Positions 52,950-62,705 of a DNA stretch of 64,000 bases are shown piece after piece. The DNA is taken from positions 1 through 64,000 of the forward strand of contig NZ_JAELTP010000014.1 of NCBI RefSeq assembly GCF_016428915.1, written 5' to 3'. The stretch comes from Pandoraea sp. ASV26 (lineage in GTDB: Bacteria > Pseudomonadota > Gammaproteobacteria > Burkholderiales > Burkholderiaceae). A program made the translations under genes and the position numbers. Numbering within the stretch: the stretch's first letter is position 1; each line of letters begins with the position of its first letter. The notes beneath the pieces were generated by a model. The model worked only from the letters and a program-made list of their open reading frames with translations. It was not told the DNA's origin and searched no databases.

Positions 52950-54038
52950 TCATCCGGCGATTGCCGCGTCGGCCTGCGCCTGTCGGGCGCGATACAACGC
53001 GAGTCGCGCCTCCAGCTTCTCGCTCGGTGGCGCTGCGCGCGCAGGGCTGGCACCGGCGTTCTGAATCTCGCGCCAGAAATGGCAGGCGACCTGCCGCCCG
53101 TCGGGCAGCACTTCGTCGATCGGCCGCTGGTCTCGGCACACGGCCTTGGCATGCGGACACCGCGGATGAAAGCGGCACCCCGGCGGCGGCGCCGTCGGAC
53201 TGGGCAACTCACCGCCCAGCGGCGCCCGCTCGCGTCGCAGATGCGGACGACTCGCGGGAATCGCCTGCAAGAGCGCCTGCGTGTAGGGGTGCAGCGGGTT
53301 GTCGAAGAGCGCATCGGCGCTCGCCAGTTCGACGATCTCGCCGAGATACATCACCGCCACGCGATCGCTCATGTGACGGATCACCGCCAGATCGTGAGCG
53401 ACCATGATGAGCGTGAGGCCGAAGTCGTGCTTGAGTCGTTCGAGCAGATTGATGACCTGTGCCTGCACCGAGACGTCGAGCGCCGAGACCGGCTCATCCC
53501 CAATGATCACGCGCGGCTCTCCGGCCAACGCCCGTGCGATGCCGATGCGCTGGCGCTGGCCGCCGGAGAATTCGTGCGGGAAGCGCTGGGCATAGTCGGG
53601 TTGCAGGCCAACGGTGCGCAGCAGCTCGGCCACGCGTTCGTCACGCTCGCGTCCCCGGGCGAGGCCATGCAGGGCGATGGGTTCACCGATCAGTCCGCCC
53701 ACGGTCATGCTCGGGTTGAGCGAGGCGAACGGGTCCTGAAAGATGATTTGCAGTTCGCGCCGCAGACGCCGCATCGCGCCGGCGCCCAGCGTCATGATGT
53801 CTTCGCCCTGATAGCGGACTTCGCCGCGCGTCGCGTCGAGCAGGCGCAGCAACAGCCGTCCCAGGGTGGATTTGCCGCAGCCGGATTCGCCCACGATGGC
53901 GAACGTCTCGCCCGCCTGCACGGCAAACGACACGCCATTCACGGCATACACCGTGGGCGCCCGGGAAAAGCCGACGCGGTGTCCGCCGAAGTGCTTGGTC
54001 AGATCGCGGGCTTCGAGCAATGGGGATGGGGCATTCAT
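52950..54038 (-). CDS. ABC importer ATPase (DppF/GsiA C-half class)
   Basis: A 362-residue ATPase. Walker A is [11 protein letters not shown], the signature HEFSGGQRQRIGIARALAG and Walker B VIIGDEPVSALDVSVQAQV. The C-terminal oligopeptide-type extension has the Cys cluster GCRFHPRCPHAKAVC (iron-sulfur-like motif of the family). The start at 54038 shares ATGA with the previous ATPase gene, so the two ATPases are made together as a heterodimer. Confidence 0.93.
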   Translation of the reverse strand: MNAPSPLLEARDLTKHFGGHRVGFSRAPTVYAVNGVSFAVQAGETFAIVGESGCGKSTLGRLLLRLLDATRGEVRYQGEDIMTLGAGAMRRLRRELQIIFQDPFASLNPSMTVGGLIGEPIALHGLARGRERDERVAELLRTVGLQPDYAQRFPHEFSGGQRQRIGIARALAGEPRVIIGDEPVSALDVSVQAQVINLLERLKHDFGLTLIMVAHDLAVIRHMSDRVAVMYLGEIVELASADALFDNPLHPYTQALLQAIPASRPHLRRERAPLGGELPSPTAPPPGCRFHPRCPHAKAVCRDQRPIDEVLPDGRQVACHFWREIQNAGASPARAAPPSEKLEARLALYRARQAQADAAIAG

Positions 54039-55066
54039 ACGGCGACCTCTTCCAACGGCGCGGCAGGCGGTGTCAGGGCGTCGACCGGCGCCAGCCAGCA
54101 GGCGACGCGATGCGCGCCGGACAACGTGCGCTCGATCGGCACCTCGCGGGTGCAACGGGCTTCGGCAAACGGACAGCGCGGCGCAAAGCGGCAACCGGCA
54201 GGCATGCGTTCCGGCGACGGCACCGAGCCGCGAATGGTGGCGAGCGTGCCTTCACGTTTGCCGATCGAAGGGATCGCCCCCATTAGACCAATGGTGTAAG
54301 GATGCTGTGGATCGTCGAAGATTTCGTCGACCGTGCCGTATTCGACGATGCGCCCCGCGTACATCACGGCGACGTCGTCAGCGACTTCTGCCACCACACC
54401 CAGATCGTGCGTGATGAGCACGACGGCGGTGCCCGTCTCGCGCTGCAAGGTCTGAATGAGGGTGAGCACCTGCGCCTGAATCGTCACATCAAGGGCCGTG
54501 GTCGGTTCGTCGGCGATGAGCAGCGCGGGCCGGTTGGCGAGCGCCATCGCGATCATCACGCGCTGTCGCATGCCGCCGGAGAGTTCGTGCGGATAGTTGT
54601 CCAGCCGCGTCTCGGGCGCGGGAATGCGCACCCGCCTGAGCATGTCGAGCGCCTCGGCGCGTGCGGCGCGCCGGTCCAGCCCCCGATGACGGCGAATGCC
54701 TTCCTCGATCTGATGCCCGATGGTGAACGCCGGATTGAGCGAGGTCATCGGCTCCTGAAAGATCATCGCGAGCCGATTGCCGCGCAGGTCGGCGAATTCG
54801 CGCTCGCCCAGCGCCAGCAGATCCCGGCCTTCGAACATCGCCTGGCCCGCCACCACGTTGGCCGGCGGCGTCGGCAACAACCCCATGAGCGCGAGCGACG
54901 TCACGCTCTTGCCGCAGCCCGACTCGCCGACGATGCACAGTGTCTTGCCGGGATGCACGGCAAACGACACGCCGTCGATCAGGTTGGGCGCATCGGGCGC
55001 CTTGGAGAATTTCAACGATAGTCCGGTGACATCGAGCACCGGCCCAGCGTCTGCGGGCATGGTCAT
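54035..55066 (-). CDS. ABC importer ATPase (DppD class)
   Basis: A 343-residue ATPase. Walker A is [13 protein letters not shown], the signature [19 protein letters not shown] and Walker [17 protein letters not shown]. The C-terminal motif [15 protein letters not shown] repeats the Cys cluster of its partner. The start is uncertain: 55066 (MTMPADAG) is used because it gives the family length. ATG at 55120 or GTG at 55153 are alternatives, and no good ribosome site precedes any of them. First gene of the importer-ggt operon and divergent from a LysR gene. Confidence 0.9.
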   Translation of the reverse strand: MTMPADAGPVLDVTGLSLKFSKAPDAPNLIDGVSFAVHPGKTLCIVGESGCGKSVTSLALMGLLPTPPANVVAGQAMFEGRDLLALGEREFADLRGNRLAMIFQEPMTSLNPAFTIGHQIEEGIRRHRGLDRRAARAEALDMLRRVRIPAPETRLDNYPHELSGGMRQRVMIAMALANRPALLIADEPTTALDVTIQAQVLTLIQTLQRETGTAVVLITHDLGVVAEVADDVAVMYAGRIVEYGTVDEIFDDPQHPYTIGLMGAIPSIGKREGTLATIRGSVPSPERMPAGCRFAPRCPFAEARCTREVPIERTLSGAHRVACWLAPVDALTPPAAPLEEVAV

Positions 55067-55163
55067 GGGCGCGTTATGTGGGTCGGTCTTCTCGCCCTCC
55101 GTCCCGGCCAGGCCGGTCATGAGGGATGTGCATGACACGATTATGTCCCCCACGCCATCAAAG

Positions 55164-55179
55164 GAAATATTAATATTTC
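55164..55179. promoter_or_regulatory. 16-bp perfect palindrome before the importer operon and LysR gene
   Basis: GAAATATTAATATTTC, AT-rich in a GC-rich region, in the gap between divergent genes and 33 bases before the LysR ATG. Probable binding site of that LysR protein. Confidence 0.55.
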
Positions 55180-55211
55180 TTTTTCATCCGTAAATTATTC
55201 TTAACTGCCAG

Positions 55212-56081
55212 ATGCTCACGTTACGCATGTTGAAGACGTTCCGGCTGGTGGCGCAAACCGGCTCTTTTGCGGCCGCGGCCGAGCGTGCGGCGCTCACTCA
55301 GGCGGCTGTCAGCCTCCAGATGCGCGGGCTTGAAGACGCTGTCGGACAGCGGCTGTTCGACCGGCGCGGGCGGCAGATCACGCTCACGCGTCAGGGGCGC
55401 GACCTGTTTCCTCGCGTGGAACAGATTCTGGCGCTCACGGCCGAGCTGACCGCCACGCCCATCGATGCCATGCAGGGGCCCGTCACCATCGGCGCGGTGG
55501 TGTCGGTCATCGGCGCCCTCTCACTCGTGGTCGCAGAACTGAAGACCGCACACCCCCGGCTCGACGTGCGGCTCACGTCGGCACGTTCGGACGAACTCAC
55601 CGATCTCGTCGAACAGGGCGAGGTCGATATCGCCGCCGTGGTCGCGCGCGCCGACGATGCCCGTGCCGACGGACTGGTGTGGACACCCCTCTACACCGAG
55701 CCGATGGTCATGGTCGTGAATCGCGACGTCACCGAGCCGGAGCCGCAACGCATTCTCGACGAACACGCGTTTCTGCGATTCGACCGGCGCGTTCGTACCG
55801 GCATGGTGGTCGAGCAGGCGCTGCGCGCGGCCAAGCTCAGCGTGACCGAATATCTCGAGTTGAACTCCATCGAGACGATCGTCGCGCTCGTCCGCAAGAA
55901 CGTCGGGGTGTCCGTGCTGCCGCTGCTGCATCGTGGCGACTGGCAATCCGACCCGCTGCTGCGCATCGTCCCGATTGCCCAGCCGGCTTTGCTGCGCACG
56001 GTCGGCATGATTCATCGCGAGCACGATTCGCGTACGCATAACATTACGGCTGCCATTGCCGCCATGTTGCAGGATGTGTGA
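55212..56081 (+). CDS. LysR-family regulator of the ABC importer operon
   Basis: A 289-residue LysR protein. The HTH is TGSFAAAAERAALTQAAVSLQMRGLEDAVGQRLFDRRGRQITLT, with an effector domain from about residue 90. Divergence from the dpp/gsi-ggt operon and the shared palindrome suggest it is that operon's regulator. The effector might be a gamma-glutamyl compound or a sulfur signal; this is inference only. Confidence 0.9.
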   Translation: MLTLRMLKTFRLVAQTGSFAAAAERAALTQAAVSLQMRGLEDAVGQRLFDRRGRQITLTRQGRDLFPRVEQILALTAELTATPIDAMQGPVTIGAVVSVIGALSLVVAELKTAHPRLDVRLTSARSDELTDLVEQGEVDIAAVVARADDARADGLVWTPLYTEPMVMVVNRDVTEPEPQRILDEHAFLRFDRRVRTGMVVEQALRAAKLSVTEYLELNSIETIVALVRKNVGVSVLPLLHRGDWQSDPLLRIVPIAQPALLRTVGMIHREHDSRTHNITAAIAAMLQDV

Positions 56082-56098
56082 GTTGGCGCCCGGGACGT

Positions 56099-56127
56099 AA
56101 AAACGGCGCGAACCCAGTCGCGCCGTT
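56099..56127 (-). terminator. Terminator of the MHS transporter gene
   Basis: A 10-bp stem (56102-56111 with 56118-56127) with a 6-base loop, followed by five T on the minus strand, 27 bases after the transporter stop. It also lies downstream of the convergent LysR gene and may serve both. Confidence 0.8.
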
Positions 56128-56153
56128 GGCAGGAAAGAGGGGCATAGGCGGCG

Positions 56154-57488
56154 TTAGTCGCGAGTCTCGAGGGCCTTGTTGATGCGCAAGGCCAGCAGCG
56201 TGCAGACCGTGCCCGAGAGCAGATAGCCACTCACGGCGATCAGCCCGAACTCGGCCGACAACCCCAGCGCCACGAGCGGTGCGAACGCCGCACCGAACAG
56301 CCACGCGAAGTCGGTCGTGAGCGCCGCCCCCGTGTAACGGAAGCGTTGCTCGAAGTTCGACGTTACCGTCCCGGCCGCCTGTCCGTAAGACAAACCGAGC
56401 AGCGCGAAGCCCACCAGAATGAAAATGTCCTGACGTGTCGAACCGCCGCCCATCAGGAACGGGGCAAAGAGCGCGAATATCCCGATGAAGATGGCGAACA
56501 GGCCCAGCGTGGTGCGCCGCCCGATTCGGTCGGCAATGCGCCCGGAAATGACCGTGAACACGATGGCAATCCCCGCCCCGCACAACTGCACGATCAATAC
56601 ATTGTCCAGATCCTGCGTGTTTTGCAGGGAAATCCACGACAACGGGAACACCGTCACCAGGTGGAACAGCGCATAGCTGGCCAACGCTGCGAAGGCGCCG
56701 AGGAAGATGTTGTACCCCTGCGAGCGAACCATCTCGCGCGTGCTGATCGGCTCCAGTTGGCCCTCTTCGAGCATCTCCGTATATTCGTTCGTCACCACCA
56801 GACGCAGCCGCGCGAACAGCGCCACCACGTTCACGGCGAAAGCCACGTAGAACGGATAACGCCAGCCCCACGAGAGAAAATCGTCAGACTCGAGGCTCCA
56901 GTGCAGAAACAGAAACAACCCTGCCGCGATGCTGAAACCGATCGGCGCCCCCAACTGCCCCATCATCGAATACCAGCCGCGCCGCTGCGGCGGCGCGTTC
57001 ATCGCGAGCAACGACGGCAAACCATCCCACGAGCCGCCAAAGCCGATGCCCTGCACCAGACGGAAGAAGGCAAGCAGCCAGATGGCGCGATCGCCCAACA
57101 CCGAATAGCCCGGCAGGAAGGCCATACCGGCCGTGGCCGTACCCAGCACGAACAGCGCGCCCGTGAGCTTCACGCTGCGTCCCCAGCGGCGCTGCACGTT
57201 CATGAACAGGGCCGTACCGAATGGGCGCGAGATAAACGCGAAGGAGAAGATGGTGAACGCGTACAACAGGCCGTGCAGACTGTCCGCGAATGGGAAGAAA
57301 ACGTGAGGGAACACGAGAACGGCGGCGATCCCGAACACGAAGAAGTCGAAGTACTCGGAAGCGCGGCCAACCACCACGCCCACGGCAATTTCCTCCGGCG
57401 CGATGCGAGACCGGCTGCCGTGATCATGCTCCGTCGAAGGGACGGCTACGCCGGGAGGCGTCGGCGATTTATTAGCACTGCTTGGCAT
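56154..57488 (-). CDS. MHS-family MFS transporter
   Basis: A 444-residue metabolite:H+ symporter-like protein. It has VVGRASEYFDFFVFGIAAVLVFP, a family signature, SRPFGTALFMNVQRRWGRSVKLTG, and VQGIGFGGSWDGLPSLLAMNAPP. About 12 spans. Members move citrate, ketoglutarate, shikimate or similar acids; the substrate here is unknown. The ATG at 57488 has AAGGGGGT 8 bases upstream. It is divergent from cyoA over a 160-base gap. Confidence 0.88.
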   Translation of the reverse strand: MPSSANKSPTPPGVAVPSTEHDHGSRSRIAPEEIAVGVVVGRASEYFDFFVFGIAAVLVFPHVFFPFADSLHGLLYAFTIFSFAFISRPFGTALFMNVQRRWGRSVKLTGALFVLGTATAGMAFLPGYSVLGDRAIWLLAFFRLVQGIGFGGSWDGLPSLLAMNAPPQRRGWYSMMGQLGAPIGFSIAAGLFLFLHWSLESDDFLSWGWRYPFYVAFAVNVVALFARLRLVVTNEYTEMLEEGQLEPISTREMVRSQGYNIFLGAFAALASYALFHLVTVFPLSWISLQNTQDLDNVLIVQLCGAGIAIVFTVISGRIADRIGRRTTLGLFAIFIGIFALFAPFLMGGGSTRQDIFILVGFALLGLSYGQAAGTVTSNFEQRFRYTGAALTTDFAWLFGAAFAPLVALGLSAEFGLIAVSGYLLSGTVCTLLALRINKALETRD

Positions 57489-57566
57489 TATCTGACCCCC
57501 TTGCGGATCGGCATGACGATGACACTCGTGCCAGAAAAGCATCGCAGGTATCTCGAATCGACGCTA

Positions 57567-57580
57567 TAGGGTTTACCCTA
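57567..57580. promoter_or_regulatory. Palindrome between the MHS transporter and cyoA
   Basis: TAGGG-TTTA-CCCTA, perfect 5-bp arms, 69 bases before cyoA and 79 bases before the transporter ATG. A likely operator in the divergent control region; the regulator is not identified. Confidence 0.45.
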
Positions 57581-57648
57581 AATTGATGCATAAGGAAGGC
57601 GAGTCCATGATGGATCCGGTGTAGGGCTACGGTTCCATAAATCGCAGC

Positions 57649-58683
57649 ATGACTTCCGCCAAATGCCTTCGCGGGGTAGTTTTACTCCCCGCCGCCGTGT
57701 TGCTGTCCGGCTGCAATACCGTATTGATGTCGCCATCGGGTGATCTCGCGATGCGCCAGCGCGACGTCATCATCGTTTCCACGGTTCTGATGTTGCTGAT
57801 CATCGTGCCGGTGATCGTGCTGACATTGCTCTTCGCGTGGCGATATCGCGCCTCGAACAAAGACGCCGTCTACACCCCCGAATGGGACCACTCGACACTG
57901 CTCGAACTGCTCATCTGGGCTGCGCCGCTGCTGATTATCATCGCGCTCGGGGCGCTCACCTGGGTCAGTACGCATAAGCTCGACCCGTACCGGCCGCTCG
58001 AGCGCATCGACGCCAGGCGCGAAGTGCCTCCCGACACGCGCCCGTTGACGGTGCAAGTGGTCGCGATGGACTGGAAGTGGCTGTTTTTCTATCCCGATCA
58101 GGGTATTGCGACCGTCAACGAACTGGCCGCGCCCGTCGACCGGCCGATCCGCTTCGAAATCACATCGACCACGATGATGAATTCGTTCTTCGTTCCCGCA
58201 CTGGCCGGTCAGATTTACGCAATGCCGGGCATGGAGACGAAGCTGCACGCGGTCATCAACAAGCCCGGCGTCTATAGTGGCTTCTCCGCGAACTACAGCG
58301 GCGCGGGCTTCTCTGGCATGCGCTTCAAGTTCCACGGCCTCTCGGAAGACGATTTCGAAGCGTGGGTCAAGCAGGTCAAGGCGAAGGGCGAGAACCTCAC
58401 GCGCGAGAAATACGAGGCGCTCGCGCAGCCGAGCGAACGGGTGCCCGTGCAGTACTACGCCGACGTGGCGCCCAATCTCTACGACGCGATTCTTAACCGC
58501 TGCGTGCAGCCCGGGCAGCCCTGTCTGAAAGACATGATGGATCAGCCCAATCACCCGCACGCCGCCAGAGCGCGCGCAGGCAAGACAGACGCGCTGCTCG
58601 CCGATTCGATGTGCACCGCACAGAACACCGTGCAGTTCGCGTCAGGCATGCGAAGCCCCCCCGGTGGAGGGTTTACGCAGTGA
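57649..58683 (+). CDS. cyoA: Cytochrome o ubiquinol oxidase subunit II
   Basis: A 344-residue lipoprotein subunit. The lipobox is LLSGC after a short signal, then two membrane spans and a periplasmic cupredoxin domain. In SFFVPALAGQIYAMPGMETKLHAVINKPGVYSGFSANYSG the CuA cysteines of cytochrome c oxidases are absent, which marks a quinol oxidase. The tail is longer than the core domain and ends in low-complexity residues. First gene of cyoABCD-SURF1. Confidence 0.96.
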   Translation: MTSAKCLRGVVLLPAAVLLSGCNTVLMSPSGDLAMRQRDVIIVSTVLMLLIIVPVIVLTLLFAWRYRASNKDAVYTPEWDHSTLLELLIWAAPLLIIIALGALTWVSTHKLDPYRPLERIDARREVPPDTRPLTVQVVAMDWKWLFFYPDQGIATVNELAAPVDRPIRFEITSTTMMNSFFVPALAGQIYAMPGMETKLHAVINKPGVYSGFSANYSGAGFSGMRFKFHGLSEDDFEAWVKQVKAKGENLTREKYEALAQPSERVPVQYYADVAPNLYDAILNRCVQPGQPCLKDMMDQPNHPHAARARAGKTDALLADSMCTAQNTVQFASGMRSPPGGGFTQ

Positions 58684-58743
58684 CGCCCACCGCGCCCCCG
58701 ACAATGATGCGCCTCGTGCGCCAATGATCCCAGGCACTGGCTT

Positions 58744-60735
58744 ATGGACCTCGTCAAGCTGATCTTCGGACGTCTCACCATCGAGGCGATTCCGTACCAC
58801 GAACCGATCCTCCTTGCGACGTTTGCGGGTGTGGCGTTTGGCGGCCTGGTCGTTCTGGGCGCCATCACCTACTTCAAGTTGTGGGGCTACTTGTGGCGCG
58901 AGTGGTTCACGAGCATCGATCACAAGAAGATCGGCATCATGTACGTGATCCTTGGCGTCATCATGCTGCTGCGCGGCTTCGCCGACGCCATGATGATGCG
59001 CCTGCAACAGGCGATCTCGTTCGGCGACAATCTGGGGTATCTGCCGCCGCATCACTACGACCAGATCTTCACCGCGCACGGCGTCATCATGATCTTCTTC
59101 GTGGCGATGCCGCTCGTGACCGGGCTCATGAACTTCGTGGTGCCCCTGCAAATCGGTGCGCGCGACGTGGCCTTCCCGTTTCTCAACAACTTCAGCTTCT
59201 GGATGACAACGGGCGGCGCGGTGCTCGTCATGATGTCGCTGTTCGTTGGCGAATTCGCGCAAACCGGCTGGCTGGCTTATCCGCCGTTATCGGGCGTGCT
59301 GCAAAGTCCGGACGTCGGGGTCGATTACTACATATGGGCACTCCAGGTGGCCGGGGTGGGCACACTGCTCTCGGGCGTCAACCTGCTCGTGACCATTGTG
59401 AAAATGCGCGCGCCGGGCATGACGATGATGCGCATGCCGGTCTTCACCTGGACCTCGCTGTGCACCAACGTGCTCATCGTGGCGGCTTTCCCGGTGCTGA
59501 CCGCCGTGCTCGCCCTGCTGGCGCTGGATCGCTACGTGGGCACCAACTTCTTCACGAACGATCTGGGCGGCAATCCCATGATGTACGTGAATCTGATCTG
59601 GATCTGGGGCCACCCCGAGGTCTACATTCTCGTGCTGCCGGTGTTCGGTGTGTTCTCCGAAGTCGTCGCCACCTTCTCCGGCAAGCGGCTGTTCGGTTAC
59701 GCGTCGATGGTCTACGCCACGGTCGTGATTACCGTGCTGTCCTACCTCGTGTGGCTGCATCACTTCTTCACGATGGGCTCCGGCGCGAGTGTGAATTCGT
59801 TCTTCGGTATCACCACCATGATCATCTCGATACCGACCGGGGCGAAGCTGTTCAACTGGCTGTTCACCATGTATCGCGGGCGAATCCACTTCGAAGTGCC
59901 CATGCTGTGGACGGTCGGCTTCATGGTGACGTTCGTCATCGGCGGCATGACCGGCGTGCTGCTCGCCGTGCCGCCCGCGGACTTCTCGTTGCACAACGGC
60001 CTGTTCCTGATCGCTCACTTTCACAACGTGATCATCGGCGGCGTGATCTTCGGGATCATGGCGGCGATCAACTACTGGTTCCCGAAGGCCTTCGGTTATC
60101 GGCTCGATGCGTTCTGGGGCAAGTGCTCGTTCTGGTTCTGGCTTGTCGGCTTCTACGTCGCCTTCATGCCGCTGTATCTGCTCGGCCTGATGGGCGTGAC
60201 GCGTCGCGTAAGCCATTTCGACGATATGTCGCTGCAAATATGGTTCCAGGTGGCTGCGGTAGGTGCCCTGCTCATCGCCATCGGCATCGGGTGCTTCCTC
60301 ATCCAGCTCGTGGTGAGCTTCATGCGACGCGAGCAGTTGCGCGACGACACGGGCGACCCGTGGAATGGCCGCACGCTGGAATGGTCGACCTCTTCCCCGC
60401 CGCCGGCCTATAACTTCGCCTTCACGCCGGTCGTTCATGACAACGACGCCTGGTGGCAGATGAAGCAGCACGGGTTCAGGCGTCCGGAAGAAGGGTTCAT
60501 CCCGATCCACATGCCGAAGAATACGGGCGCGGGCATCATCCTCGCGGGTCTTGCGACCGTGTGCGGCTTTGGCCTCATCTGGCATATGTGGCTGGTGGTG
60601 ATCGTCGCGTTCGCCGCCTTGCTGGCGGTCGCGATCGGGCACACCTTCAACTATCACCGCGAGTACTACATCCCGGCCGATCAGGTCGCACACACGGAGG
60701 CAGCGCGCGCGCGACTGCTCGCCCAGAATGGCTGA
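58744..60735 (+). CDS. cyoB: Cytochrome o ubiquinol oxidase subunit I
   Basis: A 663-residue haem-copper oxidase core with about 15 membrane spans. It carries [26 protein letters not shown] with a haem His, and [22 protein letters not shown], which contains the CuB His and the proton-channel Glu. [13 protein letters not shown], with the CuB His pair, and [14 protein letters not shown] also follow. It reduces O2 to water with electrons from ubiquinol and pumps protons. Confidence 0.98.
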   Translation: MDLVKLIFGRLTIEAIPYHEPILLATFAGVAFGGLVVLGAITYFKLWGYLWREWFTSIDHKKIGIMYVILGVIMLLRGFADAMMMRLQQAISFGDNLGYLPPHHYDQIFTAHGVIMIFFVAMPLVTGLMNFVVPLQIGARDVAFPFLNNFSFWMTTGGAVLVMMSLFVGEFAQTGWLAYPPLSGVLQSPDVGVDYYIWALQVAGVGTLLSGVNLLVTIVKMRAPGMTMMRMPVFTWTSLCTNVLIVAAFPVLTAVLALLALDRYVGTNFFTNDLGGNPMMYVNLIWIWGHPEVYILVLPVFGVFSEVVATFSGKRLFGYASMVYATVVITVLSYLVWLHHFFTMGSGASVNSFFGITTMIISIPTGAKLFNWLFTMYRGRIHFEVPMLWTVGFMVTFVIGGMTGVLLAVPPADFSLHNGLFLIAHFHNVIIGGVIFGIMAAINYWFPKAFGYRLDAFWGKCSFWFWLVGFYVAFMPLYLLGLMGVTRRVSHFDDMSLQIWFQVAAVGALLIAIGIGCFLIQLVVSFMRREQLRDDTGDPWNGRTLEWSTSSPPPAYNFAFTPVVHDNDAWWQMKQHGFRRPEEGFIPIHMPKNTGAGIILAGLATVCGFGLIWHMWLVVIVAFAALLAVAIGHTFNYHREYYIPADQVAHTEAARARLLAQNG

Positions 60736-61396
60736 CACGACCGCAACCTTCACGGGAGGTGGCGCCCCGCTGGGGACTCACACCCCGAGCCCGCCGCGCG
60801 ATGGCGAGCTGAAGTTCGTGATGACGAGCGACTACCACCCGCCCAACGGGACGCTGCTCGGCTTCTGGGTCTACCTGATGAGCGACTGCCTCGTCTTCGC
60901 CTGTCTGTTTGCGGCGTATGGCGTGCTTGGGCGCAACTACGCGGGTGGGCCGACCGGCGCAGAGCTGTTCGAACTGCCGCTCGTGGCGCTGAATACGACC
61001 TTCCTGCTGCTCTCGTCGATCACTTACGGCTTTGCGATGCTCGAGGTGCAGAAGCGCCGCCAGAGTGCCGTGATTGGCTGGCTTGCCGTGACCGGCGTGC
61101 TGGGTGCCGCGTTCATCTCGCTCGAACTGTATGAGTTCGCGACCCTCATTCACGAGGGCGCCGGACCGTGGCGCAGCGCGTTCCTGTCCTCGTTCTTCGC
61201 GCTGGTGAGCACGCACGGGCTGCACGTCACGTTCGGCATCGTCTGGCTCATCACCCTGATGGTGCAGGTCGGCAAGCATGGCCTCACCGCGCCCAACCGC
61301 CGCCGTCTGATGTGCCTGTCGATGTTCTGGCACTTTCTGGACGTCGTGTGGATCGGCGTCTTCACCTTCGTCTACCTGATGGGAGTGCTGCCGTGA
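60728..61396 (+). CDS. cyoC: Cytochrome o ubiquinol oxidase subunit III
   Basis: A 222-residue membrane protein with five spans. [22 protein letters not shown] and [20 protein letters not shown] are typical of CyoC. It overlaps the end of cyoB by 8 bases and shares a GTGA with cyoD, so the operon is translationally coupled. Confidence 0.96.
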   Translation: MADTTATFTGGGAPLGTHTPSPPRDGELKFVMTSDYHPPNGTLLGFWVYLMSDCLVFACLFAAYGVLGRNYAGGPTGAELFELPLVALNTTFLLLSSITYGFAMLEVQKRRQSAVIGWLAVTGVLGAAFISLELYEFATLIHEGAGPWRSAFLSSFFALVSTHGLHVTFGIVWLITLMVQVGKHGLTAPNRRRLMCLSMFWHFLDVVWIGVFTFVYLMGVLP

Positions 61397-61794
61397 GCAC
61401 CCACGACTCGACCTCTCACAATGCCGACGGGCACGATCACGACCACGCTCATGGCGAGGAAGGACCGCACAGCACCCTGCGCGGCTATGCGACCGGCTTC
61501 ATCCTGTCGGTCGTGCTCACCGCCATTCCGTTCTGGTTCGTGATGGGCGGCGTGTTCGAGAAATCGAGCACCACCGCGATCCTGATTCTGTTTCTGGGCG
61601 CGATTCAGATCGTCGTGCACATGATCTACTTCCTGCATATGAACGGGAAGTCCGAAGGCGGCTGGAACCTGTTGTCGCTGATGTTTACGATCGTACTGGT
61701 CGTGATCACGCTCTCGGGCTCACTCTGGGTGATGTATCACCTGAACCAGAACATGATGCCGGGTATGATGCAGGATATGAAGAACCTTCCTTGA
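61393..61794 (+). CDS. cyoD: Cytochrome o ubiquinol oxidase subunit IV
   Basis: A 133-residue protein with a His-rich hydrophilic N-terminus ([12 protein letters not shown]) and three spans ([21 protein letters not shown] and following). [26 protein letters not shown] is a CyoD signature. It starts at a GTG inside the cyoC stop. The longer frame to 61168 is a shadow over cyoC. Confidence 0.95.
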   Translation: MSTHDSTSHNADGHDHDHAHGEEGPHSTLRGYATGFILSVVLTAIPFWFVMGGVFEKSSTTAILILFLGAIQIVVHMIYFLHMNGKSEGGWNLLSLMFTIVLVVITLSGSLWVMYHLNQNMMPGMMQDMKNLP

Positions 61795-62654
61795 ATGGCA
61801 TTCCCTTGAGCAGCAATCGACTTCATGACTCGGGGGACGCACAGCGTCCCCCGCGCGCTTCCGGCGCGCCCTCCCGTCCCTCCGCCCTGCGCGTGGTCAT
61901 CCTCGGCGTCATTACGCTGGTGCTCGTCTCCCTGTTCGCCTCTCTGGGCACCTGGCAGGTGCAGCGCCGCGCGTGGAAGCTCGAACTGATCGAGCGCGTG
62001 AATTCGCGCGTGCATGCGCCGCCTGCGCCTGCGCCCATGCGCTCGCAGTGGCCTGCCGTCAACGCGGCCGATGACGAGTATCGCCACGTGTCTCTTACCG
62101 GCACGTATCAGTTCGACAAGGACACGCTAGTGCAGGCCGTCACCGATCTGGGGGGCGGGTACTGGGTGCTCACGCCGCTGCGCACGGCTGACGGCAGCAA
62201 AGTACTCATCAACCGGGGCTTCGTGCCGCCGGGCTGGAAAGAAGCGGTGCCGCCCGCCCCGGCCGGCGAAGTCACTGTCACCGGTCTGCTGCGCATGCCC
62301 GAGCCGGGCGGTGGATTCCTGCGCAAGAATGCGCCGTCGGAAAACCTCTGGTATTCGCGCGATGTCGCGGCCATTGCGAGCGCACGCGGACTCACGACGA
62401 CGGACGTGGCGCCTTATTTCATCGATGCGGACGGCAAGCCCGGCGCAAACGCCGGCACCGATGCCGTCAGAGGCGATGCCGAAGCCGTCACCGGCAAAGC
62501 GCCCGCACGCGACTATCCCGTGGGTGGCCTCACCGTGGTGCAGTTCCCGAACAACCACATGAGCTATCTGCTGACGTGGTACGCGCTCGCCGTCATGTCG
62601 GCTGTGGCAGGCTGGTTTGTCATCCGGCTGGAACTGCGCAAGCGCGCCGAGTGA
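61791..62654 (+). CDS. SURF1-family oxidase assembly protein
   Basis: A 287-residue protein with N- and C-terminal membrane spans. It has SLGTWQVQRRAWKLELIERV, a SURF1 hallmark, YWVLTPLRTADGSKVLINRGFVPPGW and, near the end, YLLTWYALAVMSAVAGWFV. SURF1 helps insert haem into haem-copper oxidases. It starts with a TTG overlapping the cyoD stop, so it belongs to the cyo operon. The haem O synthase gene cyoE is not in the operon. Confidence 0.93.
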   Translation: MNGIPLSSNRLHDSGDAQRPPRASGAPSRPSALRVVILGVITLVLVSLFASLGTWQVQRRAWKLELIERVNSRVHAPPAPAPMRSQWPAVNAADDEYRHVSLTGTYQFDKDTLVQAVTDLGGGYWVLTPLRTADGSKVLINRGFVPPGWKEAVPPAPAGEVTVTGLLRMPEPGGGFLRKNAPSENLWYSRDVAAIASARGLTTTDVAPYFIDADGKPGANAGTDAVRGDAEAVTGKAPARDYPVGGLTVVQFPNNHMSYLLTWYALAVMSAVAGWFVIRLELRKRAE

Positions 62655-62705
62655 GTAAAGTACAGGGTACCGGGCACCGGGCGAAGTGGCGTCCGGACGC
62701 CCAAC

